A stretch of 64,000 bases of DNA, taken from contig NZ_CP195100.1 of assembly GCF_051175315.1 (NCBI RefSeq), positions 4,278,001 to 4,342,000 on the forward strand. The letters run 5' to 3'. A model generated the notes under the pieces. The model did not search any database and was not told where the DNA came from. It saw nothing but the letters and a program-made list of their open reading frames with translations. Shown here in pieces: positions 1 to 8,396 of the stretch (positions within the stretch are counted from its first letter, which is position 1; each line of letters opens with the position of its first letter). The DNA comes from Tundrisphaera sp051175315 (GTDB lineage Bacteria; Planctomycetota; Planctomycetia; Isosphaerales; Isosphaeraceae). The translations under genes and the position numbers were made by a program.

Positions 1-380
1 CCCGTGTGCATCATGTACGAGCCGCGGTCGTGATTGCCTTCCTTGGAGTTCAAGGACCGGATCACGTTGAGATGCTTCATCTCCTTGGCGATCGTGGGCA
101 GGTGCTCACAGATCTGGATCTCGGAGGAGGAGGTGGCGATCGGCTTGAATTCGCCGCCGTTCCGGTCGCTCTCCGGCTTCAGGTCCCACGTATCCATGTG
201 GCTGGGCCCACCGCCCATCCACAGGACGATCAGGCTCTTGTTGTTCTTGCGAAGCTGCTGCGCGTTGGCCTGCATGGCCCCGGCGAGCTGCATCGCGGGG
301 ATGGCCATCGCCGTGGTCGCCATGTGCCCCATGAAGTGGCGGCGCGACATTCCGGCGGGGACGATGAGGCGGTCGGACAT
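1..380 (-). CDS. DUF1501 domain-containing secreted protein, N-terminal part
   Basis: Only the first 126 codons lie inside the window; the rest runs off the left edge. The ATG at 380 opens a leader with a twin-arginine motif (SRRHFMG, from residue 12) followed by a hydrophobic stretch, so export by the Tat pathway is likely. The mature part begins with the family hallmark LIVLWMGGGPSHMDTWDLKP (one block, about residues 49-68). DUF1501 proteins are abundant in planctomycetes, and the family is related to sulfatase/phosphatase-type hydrolases; no substrate is known. It follows a DUF1549/DUF1553 gene by 85 bp on the same strand, which is the usual two-gene arrangement of the family. The two products probably act together at the cell surface, but the function is unknown. 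Confidence 0.9.
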   Translation of the reverse strand, partial: MSDRLIVPAGMSRRHFMGHMATTAMAIPAMQLAGAMQANAQQLRKNNKSLIVLWMGGGPSHMDTWDLKPESDRNGGEFKPIATSSSEIQICEHLPTIAKEMKHLNVIRSLNSKEGNHDRGSYMMHT

Positions 381-465
381 CGGACGGAACCCCCGGTTTG
401 CCTCTCGGGCGAGGCGGCCCATGCCGGGGCGCCGCCGACGGGCGGCGCCCCATTCCCCGATCAAC

Positions 466-2097
466 CTAGCGATTCAGCACGAATTCGTTGGAGTTGAGCA
501 ACGCCCAGAACATGTCTTCCATGACGTTGATGGTGTCGTAGTTGTTGGAAAGATAGGCCCGGGCCGTGTCCAGCTCGCGCCGGGTCGGGGACCGGCTCAG
601 GGCGGCCATGTAGAGGGCGTTGACGACATACCCTTCCACCGACCCCTTGGCCTGGAGCTGGGCACGGTCCAGGAGGTCGCGGAGGAAGCTGCCGTTCTTG
701 CCGCCGACCGCCTTTTCCATCAGCTCGCCGTTCATCATCATGAGGGCCTGGGGGATGGTCCCCTGGAAGCTCGACCCTTCCTCCCCCTCGTCGTTGGCGA
801 AGGCGAAGATGAACTGGCCCATCCAGGCGTCGCGGCGCTTGGTGTTGTCCTCGCCGCCGCCGGCCTTGTGGGCGGCCGTGGCCACGATCAGGGAGTCGAA
901 CAGCTGCTCGGGCGACATCGGCTTGAGGGCCATGTGGCTGAACAGGGTCTCGTCCTTCTCGTTGTCCTTGGTCGCCTGGCTGGTGAGCTGATAGGCCTCG
1001 CTGTTCATGATCCAGCGGATCAGGTTCTTGATGTCGTAGCCGCCGTCGCGGAACTCCTGGCCGAGGCGGTCGAGCAGCTCGGGATGGCTGGGCGGGTTGT
1101 GGTCGCCGAAGTCGTCCACCGGCTGGACGAAGCCCCGGCCCATGAAGTGGCCCCACATCCGGTTGACGAACGCCTTGCTGAACGCCTCGTTCTTGGGCTC
1201 GGTGATGAAGTCGGCCAACGCCTTGCGGCGATTGACGTCCTTATCCTGGCTGATCTTGCGGCCGTCCAGGAAGGTCGGGAAGGCGATCCCCAGCCGGGCG
1301 TCGCGGCGCTCGAACGAGGCGAATTTGTCGGTCGGCACGTCGCTCAGCAGGGTGTGGTCGTACTTCTCGGTCCCGGCGGCGTCGGCCGCCATCACGTCCT
1401 GCTTCTTGAGGCCCTTGTAGAAGGCGTTGATGCCCCAGAAGTCGGCCTGCTTCCAGTCGTTGGACGGGTGGTCGTGGCACTGGGTGCACTGGATCTGCTG
1501 GCCGAGCAGGACCCGGGTCGTGATCGACGTGAGGTTGACGGCCCCCTCGTCCATGTGGGCCAGGGTGAAGTTGACCGCGCCGTTCTCCTTGTTCGAGCCC
1601 TCGGCGACGATGAGGTCGCGGGCGAACTCGTTCCAGGGGCGATTCTCGGCGAACCCGCGGCGGAACCAGGCGGTCAGGGCGTCGGGGTCGACGTCGCGAT
1701 CCGGCCGCTTCCGGCCCAGGAGCGTCACCTTCCACAGGGTCGCGAAGTGCTTGGGATAGTCGGGCGACGCCAGCAGGTAGTCCACCAGCTTGGCGCGGCG
1801 GCCCGGGTCCTTGCCGCTGGCGAGGAAGCTGGTCGCCTCCTTGATGTTCGGGATCCGGCCCAGGACGTCCAGGTAGGCCCGGCGGAGGAATTCCTCGTCG
1901 GTGGCCGGGCGCGACGGCTTGATGCTGGCGGACTCCCATGACTCGCGGATCATGGTGTCGATGTAGTCGAGCCGGACGGCGGCGGGGGCGGGATTCGTCC
2001 CGGACTTGGGGCCGGCGGCGAGGCTCGTGGAGGCGGCGATCAGGGCGAGGCCGCCCGACACGGCCCACGACCAGCGGCGGAGACGATGCGGATTCAT
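466..2097 (-). CDS. DUF1549/DUF1553 (PSCyt2/PSD1) domain secreted protein
   Basis: 543 aa. The start at 2097 is chosen because AGGAG lies 7 nt upstream and the protein then opens with a normal signal peptide (about residues 1-28). Upstream in-frame starts give an arginine-rich, non-signal N-terminus. A DUF1549 (cytochrome-associated) region covers about residues 40-250 and a DUF1553 region about 290-540. A single CTQCH motif at residues 204-208 could bind a c-type haem, as proposed for this planctomycete-specific family. The gene is first in a minus-strand pair with the DUF1501 gene at the window edge. The biochemical role is not established; a place in extracytoplasmic redox chemistry or polymer degradation is inferred from the haem motif and from the fixed gene pairing. 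Confidence 0.88.
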   Translation of the reverse strand: MNPHRLRRWSWAVSGGLALIAASTSLAAGPKSGTNPAPAAVRLDYIDTMIRESWESASIKPSRPATDEEFLRRAYLDVLGRIPNIKEATSFLASGKDPGRRAKLVDYLLASPDYPKHFATLWKVTLLGRKRPDRDVDPDALTAWFRRGFAENRPWNEFARDLIVAEGSNKENGAVNFTLAHMDEGAVNLTSITTRVLLGQQIQCTQCHDHPSNDWKQADFWGINAFYKGLKKQDVMAADAAGTEKYDHTLLSDVPTDKFASFERRDARLGIAFPTFLDGRKISQDKDVNRRKALADFITEPKNEAFSKAFVNRMWGHFMGRGFVQPVDDFGDHNPPSHPELLDRLGQEFRDGGYDIKNLIRWIMNSEAYQLTSQATKDNEKDETLFSHMALKPMSPEQLFDSLIVATAAHKAGGGEDNTKRRDAWMGQFIFAFANDEGEEGSSFQGTIPQALMMMNGELMEKAVGGKNGSFLRDLLDRAQLQAKGSVEGYVVNALYMAALSRSPTRRELDTARAYLSNNYDTINVMEDMFWALLNSNEFVLNR

Positions 2098-2385
2098 CGC
2101 CCTGCTCCTGTGGATGGCAACGGATTCGACCGAAGAATGGGCGAGACGAGGGCCGGCAGCGAATGCTCGGGACCGGACCGGTTCACGGTAAGGCACGGAA
2201 ATCGCTGCGTCAAACGGAAACCCCGGCCGGCCCCATGGCGATGGGCATGAATGCGATCGTGTGACAACGCAGGGTCATTCCCAAGGGTTGTACTCGCGTG
2301 GTCCCTGTTCGTGACGCCGACCGCACGGAATGCCCCCTGGCACCCCGGCCACCGATCGTCTCGGGGATCATCGAGGACGCGACCC

Positions 2386-2949
2386 ATGATCCAACCCCAA
2401 GGGCCTCGTAAGGTTTCGCGAGAGCGGACGATTCGGGCCCCCTGGCGACGGACGGGCTCGGTGATGTGGGTGACCCTGTGCGTCGCGATCGTCTCGCTCC
2501 TGATGCGCGGGTGTTCCAGGAGGATCCCCGACGCCGTCCTGTATGGGGTCTGGGCCCCCCTGGCCATCGTGATCGGGTCGCTTGGCTTCCTGATGGCACG
2601 CGGCTTCCTGTCCATGCTCGCGGAGACGGATCAGGGCCGCATGACCGGGATCTGCGGGGAATGCAAGGCCGGGTCGCTCCAGACGCTGGCCCGCGCGAGG
2701 CCGGGGCGGGCTCCGGTCTGGGTGGGATCGCGGTGCCGCAATTGCGGGACGACCTATCGTCGGGTGGACGGGCGGATCGTGGGCTTCCCCGCCCCGGTCC
2801 CGCCGGATCACCCCGATCCGCAGGGGATCGTGTTCGAGGACGCGGCGGTGGGGCCGCTCGGGATCACCTTCCTGGAAGAGCGGCATCGTGAGCTGGGGGC
2901 AGGGGGCGAACAAACCAAGTCCGGCCCGTGTCCGGACTCGCCGGGTTGA
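2386..2949 (+). CDS. hypothetical membrane protein with zinc-ribbon cysteines
   Basis: 187 aa, not recognised as a named family. The ATG at 2386 follows a GAGG motif about 10 nt upstream; the frame stays open further upstream without a better ribosome site. Two hydrophobic segments (about residues 25-40 and 50-66) probably span the membrane. They are followed by two cysteine pairs, CGEC and CRNC, separated by about 30 residues, as in a zinc ribbon or rubredoxin-like knuckle. The remainder is a proline-rich cytoplasmic tail. It lies 31 bp upstream of rtcB on the same strand and could be cotranscribed with it. The two-TM plus zinc-ribbon layout resembles the 115-aa protein at 34867-35214, although obvious sequence similarity beyond the layout was not seen. 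Confidence 0.6.
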   Translation: MIQPQGPRKVSRERTIRAPWRRTGSVMWVTLCVAIVSLLMRGCSRRIPDAVLYGVWAPLAIVIGSLGFLMARGFLSMLAETDQGRMTGICGECKAGSLQTLARARPGRAPVWVGSRCRNCGTTYRRVDGRIVGFPAPVPPDHPDPQGIVFEDAAVGPLGITFLEERHRELGAGGEQTKSGPCPDSPG

Positions 2950-2980
2950 TCCAAGGCTGAGGGAAAGGACGAGGTCGACG

Positions 2981-4453
2981 ATGGGCAGCAAGGGCGGATT
3001 CGCGGGCCCTCTGGAGCAGGTGGGGCCGTGCCACTGGCGGATCGACAAGAGCTACCGCGCCGACATGCGCGTCGATGGCCTGATCTTCGCCGACGAGCAC
3101 CTGATCGACCAGATCCGCAAGGACCAGGGGCCGGAACAGGTGGCCAACGTCGCCACCTTGCCCGGCATCCAGCGGGCCAGCCTGGCGATGCCCGACATCC
3201 ACTGGGGCTACGGCTTCGCCATCGGCGGGGTCGCCGCGACCGACCCGGAGCAGGGGGGCGTGATCTCGCCCGGCGGGGTGGGCTACGACATCAACTGCGG
3301 CGTCCGTTTGCTCCGCTCCGACCTGGAGTGGGCCGACGTCAAGCCGCGGATCCGCGAACTGGTCGACCGGCTGTTCCGGGACATCCCGACCGGCGTGGGC
3401 CAGTCGGGCAAATATGCCTTCAACAAGCCCAAACTGTCCGATCTGATGCACCGGGGGGCGGCGTACGTGGTCGACCAGGGCTGGGGGACCGCCCGCGACC
3501 TGGACTTCACCGAGGCCGGCGGCCGGCTCGAAGGGGCCGACCCGGATCGGGTCAGCGAGCGGGCCTACACCCGAGGCTACGACCAGTGCGGGACGCTGGG
3601 ATCGGGCAACCACTTCCTGGAGGTTCAGGTCGTCGACCGCGTGCTCGACGAGGCCGCCGCGTCCGTGATGGGCCTGCGCGAGGGGCAGATCACCGTCCTG
3701 ATCCACTCCGGGTCGCGCGGGCTGGGCTATCAGGTCTGCGACGACTTCCTGGGCGTCTTCAAGGGGGCGCCGAAGAAGTATGGGTTCGATTTGCCCGACC
3801 CCCAGCTGGCCTGCGCCCCGGTGCATAGCCCCGAAGGACAGGCCTACCTGGGGGCGATGCGGGCAGCGGCCAACTATGCCTGGTGCAACCGCCAACTGCT
3901 CGCCCACCAGGCCCGCGAGGTGTTCGCGAAGGTCTTCGACCGGCCGTGGGAATCGCTCGGGCTCGACCTCATCTATGACGTGGCCCACAACATCGCCAAG
4001 TTCGAGGACCACGACATCGGCGATGGCGGGCCGTCGCGCGAGGTCTGCGTCCACCGCAAGGGGGCGACCCGGGCCTTCCCGCCCGGCCACCCGGAGATCC
4101 CCATGCCCTACCAGGGCATCGGCCAACCCGTCATCATCCCGGGGAGCATGGGCACTGCTTCCTGGGTTTTGGCCGGCCTGCCCGGGAGCATGACCCAGTC
4201 GTTCGGCACCACCTGCCACGGCGCCGGGCGGATGATGAGCCGGACCGCCGCCGTGAAGCTCGCCGCCGGACGCCGGATCGACCAGGAGCTGGATGCCATG
4301 GGCATCATCGCCCGGGCCCGGGGCTTCAAGGGGCTCGCGGAGGAACAGCCGGCGGCCTACAAGGACGTCGACCAGGTGGTCGAGGTGGTCGACAAGGCGG
4401 GGATCTCCAAGAAGGTCGCCCGCCTCAGGCCGGTCGGGGTCATCAAGGGTTGA
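2981..4453 (+). CDS. rtcB: RtcB-type tRNA-splicing/RNA 3'-phosphate ligase
   Basis: 490 aa, the full length of the archaeal-type RtcB family. RtcB joins RNA 2',3'-cyclic phosphate or 3'-phosphate ends to 5'-OH ends using GTP and Mn2+. The metal ligands are all visible: C106 in GYDINCGVR, H211 in GSGNHFLE, H242 in LIHSGSRG and H336 in DVAHN. The guanylylated histidine is H413 in TTCHGAGR. The start at 2981 is preceded by GAGG and gives the usual N-terminus; the frame extends upstream only into poorly conserved sequence. In bacteria this enzyme is usually assigned to RNA repair. It is convergent with the TPR-thioredoxin gene, with a shared hairpin between them. No archease or RtcA gene is adjacent. 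Confidence 0.96.
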   Translation: MGSKGGFAGPLEQVGPCHWRIDKSYRADMRVDGLIFADEHLIDQIRKDQGPEQVANVATLPGIQRASLAMPDIHWGYGFAIGGVAATDPEQGGVISPGGVGYDINCGVRLLRSDLEWADVKPRIRELVDRLFRDIPTGVGQSGKYAFNKPKLSDLMHRGAAYVVDQGWGTARDLDFTEAGGRLEGADPDRVSERAYTRGYDQCGTLGSGNHFLEVQVVDRVLDEAAASVMGLREGQITVLIHSGSRGLGYQVCDDFLGVFKGAPKKYGFDLPDPQLACAPVHSPEGQAYLGAMRAAANYAWCNRQLLAHQAREVFAKVFDRPWESLGLDLIYDVAHNIAKFEDHDIGDGGPSREVCVHRKGATRAFPPGHPEIPMPYQGIGQPVIIPGSMGTASWVLAGLPGSMTQSFGTTCHGAGRMMSRTAAVKLAAGRRIDQELDAMGIIARARGFKGLAEEQPAAYKDVDQVVEVVDKAGISKKVARLRPVGVIKG

Positions 4454-4460
4454 GCGACCC

Positions 4461-4490
4461 GAGGCGGGAAGGACCGTTCCCTCCCGCCTC
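4461..4490. terminator. hairpin between convergent rtcB and TPR-thioredoxin gene
   Basis: A 9-bp perfect inverted repeat (GAGGCGGGA / TCCCGCCTC) with a 12-nt loop lies 8 nt after the rtcB stop and 18 nt beyond the stop of the opposing gene. There is no long T-tract on either strand, so it may act as a bidirectional stabilising stem rather than a strong intrinsic terminator. Confidence 0.5.
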
Positions 4491-4507
4491 CGCTTCGGCG
4501 CTCGATC

Positions 4508-6817
4508 TCACCGGGCGAGGTTCTTGACCCGCTCGGCCTCCTTCTTGAGGAAATCGACGTCGGTGAACGGCTCGGCCGAGACGCGGGCGAAGCGGATGTT
4601 GCCCTCGGCGTCGATCAGGAAAGTCCCGTGCATCGGGGAATCTTCGAAGTCGTCGTGGGCGCGATAGGCACGGAACAGGTCGAGGTTCGGGTCGGCCAGG
4701 AACGGCATCGGGAACTTGATCCCATCGGAGTTCCCCTTCAGCTCGCGAGCGGACTCGTCGGTGTCGGTGCCGATGGCCACGACGTCGGTGCCCGCCTTGC
4801 GGAGGGCATCGACCTCGGCCCCGACCTCGCGAAGCTGCTGCATGCAGTGGGCACACTTGCCGCCCAGGTAGAACAGGACCAGGACGTTCCGGCCCTTGTG
4901 GTCGGCCAGGTTCCAGGGCTTGCCATCCGTGTCGGGCAGGGCGATCGCGGGGGCGGGCGACGGGGCCCAGAGGAGCGGGCCGAGCGGCTCCAGGGGGACG
5001 CGGGCATCGTCGGCGGACGGCTCGGAGGCCGGGGCGGCGAGCCGTCCGGACTCGCGCCAGCCATCGACGATCGGGCGGATCCGGGCCAGGACGGGCAGGT
5101 CCCGGTCGGCGTGGCGGAGCATCGGTTCGAGCTTGAGGTAGGCCGCGCGGGCCTCCTCGTCCTGCCCGCAGGCGGCCAGGACCTCGACCAGCGCAGCCAT
5201 CGGGGCGAACTGGTCGGGCTGTTTGGTCACGGCGGAGCGGGCGGTGGTCGCGGCGAAGCCGAAGTTGCGGGCCTTGAGGTGGGCCCGGGCCAGGGCCTCG
5301 GGCCTCATGGTCGGCACCTTGGCGAACTGCTCGAAGGCGGCTGCCACGTCACCATCGAGGAGCTTGACGTATCCTTCCAGCTCGGCAACCGCCGATTCCG
5401 AGGAATTCATCCCCCCCCCACGCGGGCCGGGCGGGGTGCCGGCGGCCGGGGCCGGGGTGGGCGAGGCCGCCGCGGTCGTCGCCGTGGCGGGGGCGGGTGT
5501 CGGGGCGGGCGGGGGCGTCGGGTTGCGGCGGGGGCCGGAGGGCTCGATCGCCTTGAGCTTCGCGAGTCGTTCGGCGAGCCGGGCCTTGTCACCCAGGGCG
5601 GCATAGGCGAGGCCGAGCGTGCGATGGCGCTCGACCCGTTCCGGGCCGGTGTTGGACCAGTCGAGGGCGCCGGATTCGGTGGCGGCGATCAGGTCGTTCC
5701 AGAGCTCGAACTTGACCAGGGCCTCGGCCCAACGCTGGCGGCCACTCCGCTGGCCCGACCCGCCGTCATTGGGCCCGTTCTTCTGAGGGTCGCGGGGCTG
5801 CTCGACCAGGTTCCGGGCGACGGCGATCGCGTCGCGGGCGCGGCCGACGTTTCCCAGCGAGGTGGCAAGCCACTGGTTGTTGTGGAAGTAGTTGTGGATC
5901 TCGAACGGCATGACCCGATCGCGGATCATGTAGGCGTGGTCGACGCGGGCCGAGCCCTCCTGCTGGTAGGCGGCATCGGCGTAGCGCCTCAGCTCGGTAT
6001 AGGTGTGGCCGGGCATGTGCCAGGCGTGGGCGATGCCGGGGGCCGACGAGGCGTAGGCGGCCGCGGCCTTCTCCGCCCGGGCCACCTTGACGTGATCCCA
6101 GAGATGGATCCGGTAATGGTGGGCGCCCGGGTGCAGCGGCTCTCGCTCCAGGATCGACTCGATCATCAGGTCGATCGCCTGGCGGCTGCCGATGCCGTCG
6201 CTCCCGGCGTTCTGCCAGGTCACCATCGCCAGCCAGGCGCGGGCGTCGAGGTCGCCAGGGAACTCGGCGAGGACCGCTTCGAGCCCGAAGAGGTGATTCT
6301 TCTTACGCGTCTTTTCGTCGCCGGCTTCAGCGTACAGTGCGTCCAGCGCGTCGACGTAGAGTTGCTCACGCCGCGACAGCTTCGACGCCTCGGCCTTCTT
6401 CTTCGCCTCCTTGAAGAAGCCCTTGGCCCGTTTGGCGTTGTTGACGTTGGCCATCGCCATGCCCCAGTAGGCCATGGGGCAGGCCGGCGAAAGCTTGGCC
6501 GCCTGGCGGAACGACCGTTCGGCCTCGAAGTAGAAGAAGGAGTGGAGCTGGGCCACCCCCTGATCAATGAACGCCTGGGCCTCGGGGGACGCGTGCGTGA
6601 CGGGGAACGGCGTCTTGCCCATGCCGGGGATCAAGGTCGCGGCGGTGCGGGGGCCGGCGTCGAACGCCTCGCCGTGGACCGAGTGGCCGGCGGCGGGCGC
6701 GGCCGGGTTCGCCTCGGTGGCCGTCGCCGTGGGCTTGGATGGCTCGTCGCCGCGCGTCGGGGCGACGCCCCCGATCACCAGGGCCACGCCGAGTCCTACG
6801 ATCCGATCCAGTCGCAT
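4508..6817 (-). CDS. secreted TPR protein with C-terminal thioredoxin/AhpC-TSA domain
   Basis: 769 aa. The ATG at 6817 has GGAG about 8 nt upstream and opens a clear signal peptide (MRLDRIVGLGVALVIGG), so the longer TTG-started frame to 7090 is rejected. Residues about 60-450 hold TPR-like helical repeats with conserved aromatic and histidine motifs (for example HAWHMPGHTYTEL). A low-complexity Pro/Ala/Thr linker follows at about residues 435-475, then a further helical region. A thioredoxin-fold peroxiredoxin/AlkHP-like domain fills the last 170 residues, with a C655-x-x-C658 pair in KCAHCMQQ. The CxxC pair suggests disulphide or peroxide chemistry outside the cytoplasm. Partner and substrate are unknown. 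It is convergent with rtcB and the next gene upstream is about 700 bp away, so it is probably transcribed alone. Confidence 0.82.
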   Translation of the reverse strand: MRLDRIVGLGVALVIGGVAPTRGDEPSKPTATATEANPAAPAAGHSVHGEAFDAGPRTAATLIPGMGKTPFPVTHASPEAQAFIDQGVAQLHSFFYFEAERSFRQAAKLSPACPMAYWGMAMANVNNAKRAKGFFKEAKKKAEASKLSRREQLYVDALDALYAEAGDEKTRKKNHLFGLEAVLAEFPGDLDARAWLAMVTWQNAGSDGIGSRQAIDLMIESILEREPLHPGAHHYRIHLWDHVKVARAEKAAAAYASSAPGIAHAWHMPGHTYTELRRYADAAYQQEGSARVDHAYMIRDRVMPFEIHNYFHNNQWLATSLGNVGRARDAIAVARNLVEQPRDPQKNGPNDGGSGQRSGRQRWAEALVKFELWNDLIAATESGALDWSNTGPERVERHRTLGLAYAALGDKARLAERLAKLKAIEPSGPRRNPTPPPAPTPAPATATTAAASPTPAPAAGTPPGPRGGGMNSSESAVAELEGYVKLLDGDVAAAFEQFAKVPTMRPEALARAHLKARNFGFAATTARSAVTKQPDQFAPMAALVEVLAACGQDEEARAAYLKLEPMLRHADRDLPVLARIRPIVDGWRESGRLAAPASEPSADDARVPLEPLGPLLWAPSPAPAIALPDTDGKPWNLADHKGRNVLVLFYLGGKCAHCMQQLREVGAEVDALRKAGTDVVAIGTDTDESARELKGNSDGIKFPMPFLADPNLDLFRAYRAHDDFEDSPMHGTFLIDAEGNIRFARVSAEPFTDVDFLKKEAERVKNLAR

Positions 6818-7460
6818 GGTGCGATCTCCGAGATGGGGGCAAGCCGATCCGAGGCGGGCCGGGCGGGGGAGGGCCATCCCAGTGTAACCGACGCCACGCA
6901 TGGGCGCAGCATCGATTCTCGGGATCGGGTCGGCCCGGCCACGGAGCCTCGATGAGACGTGGGGATCGGGGCCGGCATCGGATTCAACACGGCCACCGCG
7001 AGCGTCCCCGGCCCGGGCGGCAGGGCGATTGGGACGCAAATCGCCCGGGCCGGTGGGAGGTAGGCTCCGGGACGTAGACCTTTGCGCCAAACGAACCCAG
7101 CGGAGATTCTGGCTCGTCCGCCGGCTCGTGAGCAGGTTGGGATCGATCTCCGGTTCGGCGAGTGGTCGAACAGGGCCGGCGATCCCACCCGGGCCGCGAC
7201 GGAGCGGGCGACATCGAGCCAGGCGAAGCTTGGCCGCGACAGGCCCATGCTTCCGGGCGATGCCGCGAGAGCGGGCCTGGGCTTCGGGAGAGTTCGGACT
7301 GCTGCTGCGGACGGCGTTCCGGCGATCCGCATCGAGGCGGGCGAGCGATCAAGGCATGGCGCATTGGCCCAGCGAAGGCGGTCGAGACGCCACGCCGAAC
7401 CCGGCGTTGGCGCCCTTCAACCCACCTTCGCCGCGAGATTCCGATCCAAGCGGATCAAAG
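6818..7460. other. gene-free interval
   Basis: About 640 bp between the start of the TPR-thioredoxin gene and the terminator of the PEP-CTERM gene. Several frames stay open on both strands because of the high GC content, but none has a signal peptide, a conserved motif or a convincing ribosome site. It must contain the promoter of the TPR-thioredoxin gene; no consensus promoter was evident. Confidence 0.6.
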
Positions 7461-7489
7461 AAATCGGGCCTTTCGAACGGGCCCGATTT
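7461..7489 (-). terminator. terminator hairpin after the PEP-CTERM gene
   Basis: A 10-bp perfect stem (AAATCGGGCC / GGCCCGATTT) with a 9-nt loop, 23 nt after the stop of the minus-strand PEP-CTERM gene. On the minus strand it is followed by a short T-rich stretch (ATTTCTTTG). Confidence 0.7.
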
Positions 7490-7511
7490 GCGGAGTCTTC
7501 GCCGGAGTCAA

Positions 7512-8207
7512 TCAGGCCCGCGCCGTCTTCCGACGGCTCCTGTGCCAGGCCAGGCCGGCGGCGGCCAGGGCGAACACGGCGACCGAGGCAGGTTCCGGGA
7601 CGACCTCGACCTCATACGCGTATGTCACGGTCCCGGTGTCGGCCCCGAACTGGGCGACGATCGTCTGCCCCAGCTTCACGTCCGAGATCGGGTAGGGGAA
7701 GTCGGAGTAATAGCCGACCCCGAGGATGATCATCTTGGGATAGCCCAGGCCCGCGGAGTCATAGGAGATCCGCAGGTCACCGGATCCGTCCGGGTTGATG
7801 GTCCCGTTGATCGTCCCCCGGATGTGGAACCCGCCCTCGTGGACGCCGGACAGCGGGTCTTCGGGCATCGCGAACCAGTCCAACGAAGGCGTACGGGCGA
7901 TGATCGTGAACGGGGTGTTGTCGAAGGTCGTCGTGGAACCGGCCACGGGTTTGATCACGAACTCGCCCAGGCGAACGGTCTTGCCGGGTTCGATCGAACC
8001 GGATTCTACGCCCTGGAACCGGATGGCTTCCGGTCCGGTGATCGAACTCTTCCAATCTTTGACGCCCGTCATGGGCTGGTCGACCGTTGTGTCGAGCAGG
8101 CCAGTTGAGTTGAACACAAGCGATGCAGCGTGCAGAGGTTGTGAACCGACCAACCCCAATACCGCGACCACGCTCGACACCGCCAACATCCGTGTCATCG
8201 CCATCAT
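7512..8207 (-). CDS. PEP-CTERM sorting domain protein
   Basis: 231 aa. The ATG at 8207 follows GGAG by 9 nt; the frame also opens at 8231 with a weaker context. A signal peptide covers about residues 1-28. The C-terminus shows the full sorting signal: VPEPAS, a hydrophobic helix (VAVFALAAAGLAW), then the basic tail HRSRRK. Such signals are cut and processed by an exosortase, and the protein is anchored or released in an exopolysaccharide-rich layer. The body is beta-rich and carries no motif that was recognised. No exosortase gene is in the window. A good promoter and a terminator bracket the gene, so it is most likely monocistronic. Confidence 0.85.
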   Translation of the reverse strand: MMAMTRMLAVSSVVAVLGLVGSQPLHAASLVFNSTGLLDTTVDQPMTGVKDWKSSITGPEAIRFQGVESGSIEPGKTVRLGEFVIKPVAGSTTTFDNTPFTIIARTPSLDWFAMPEDPLSGVHEGGFHIRGTINGTINPDGSGDLRISYDSAGLGYPKMIILGVGYYSDFPYPISDVKLGQTIVAQFGADTGTVTYAYEVEVVPEPASVAVFALAAAGLAWHRSRRKTARA

Positions 8208-8246
8208 GGCTCGGCTCTCCAAGTGATGCATCCTGCCCAGTCGGGG

Positions 8247-8275
8247 ATTCTACACGGAACAAATGGCCCGAACAA
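8247..8275 (-). promoter_or_regulatory. sigma-70-type promoter of the PEP-CTERM gene
   Basis: On the minus strand TTGTTC (8275-8270) and TAGAAT (8252-8247) are separated by exactly 17 nt, about 40 nt upstream of the chosen ATG. Good hexamers and spacing in otherwise GC-rich DNA make this a plausible housekeeping promoter. Confidence 0.6.
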
Positions 8276-8396
8276 GAGGTCATTGATGGAACCGCTCCGC
8301 ACCAGGGATGGGCGGGTCCGCCAAGGGATGTCGAAGGGGATCCGACCGGCCCAACCGCGCAGGCCGGGCCGATCGGATCATCGCACGCCGTTCGGC

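Noticed and set aside
7082..8108. Plus-strand frames across 6900-8100
   Set aside because: They run antisense to the PEP-CTERM gene and through the gap before it; arginine-rich sequence without domains.
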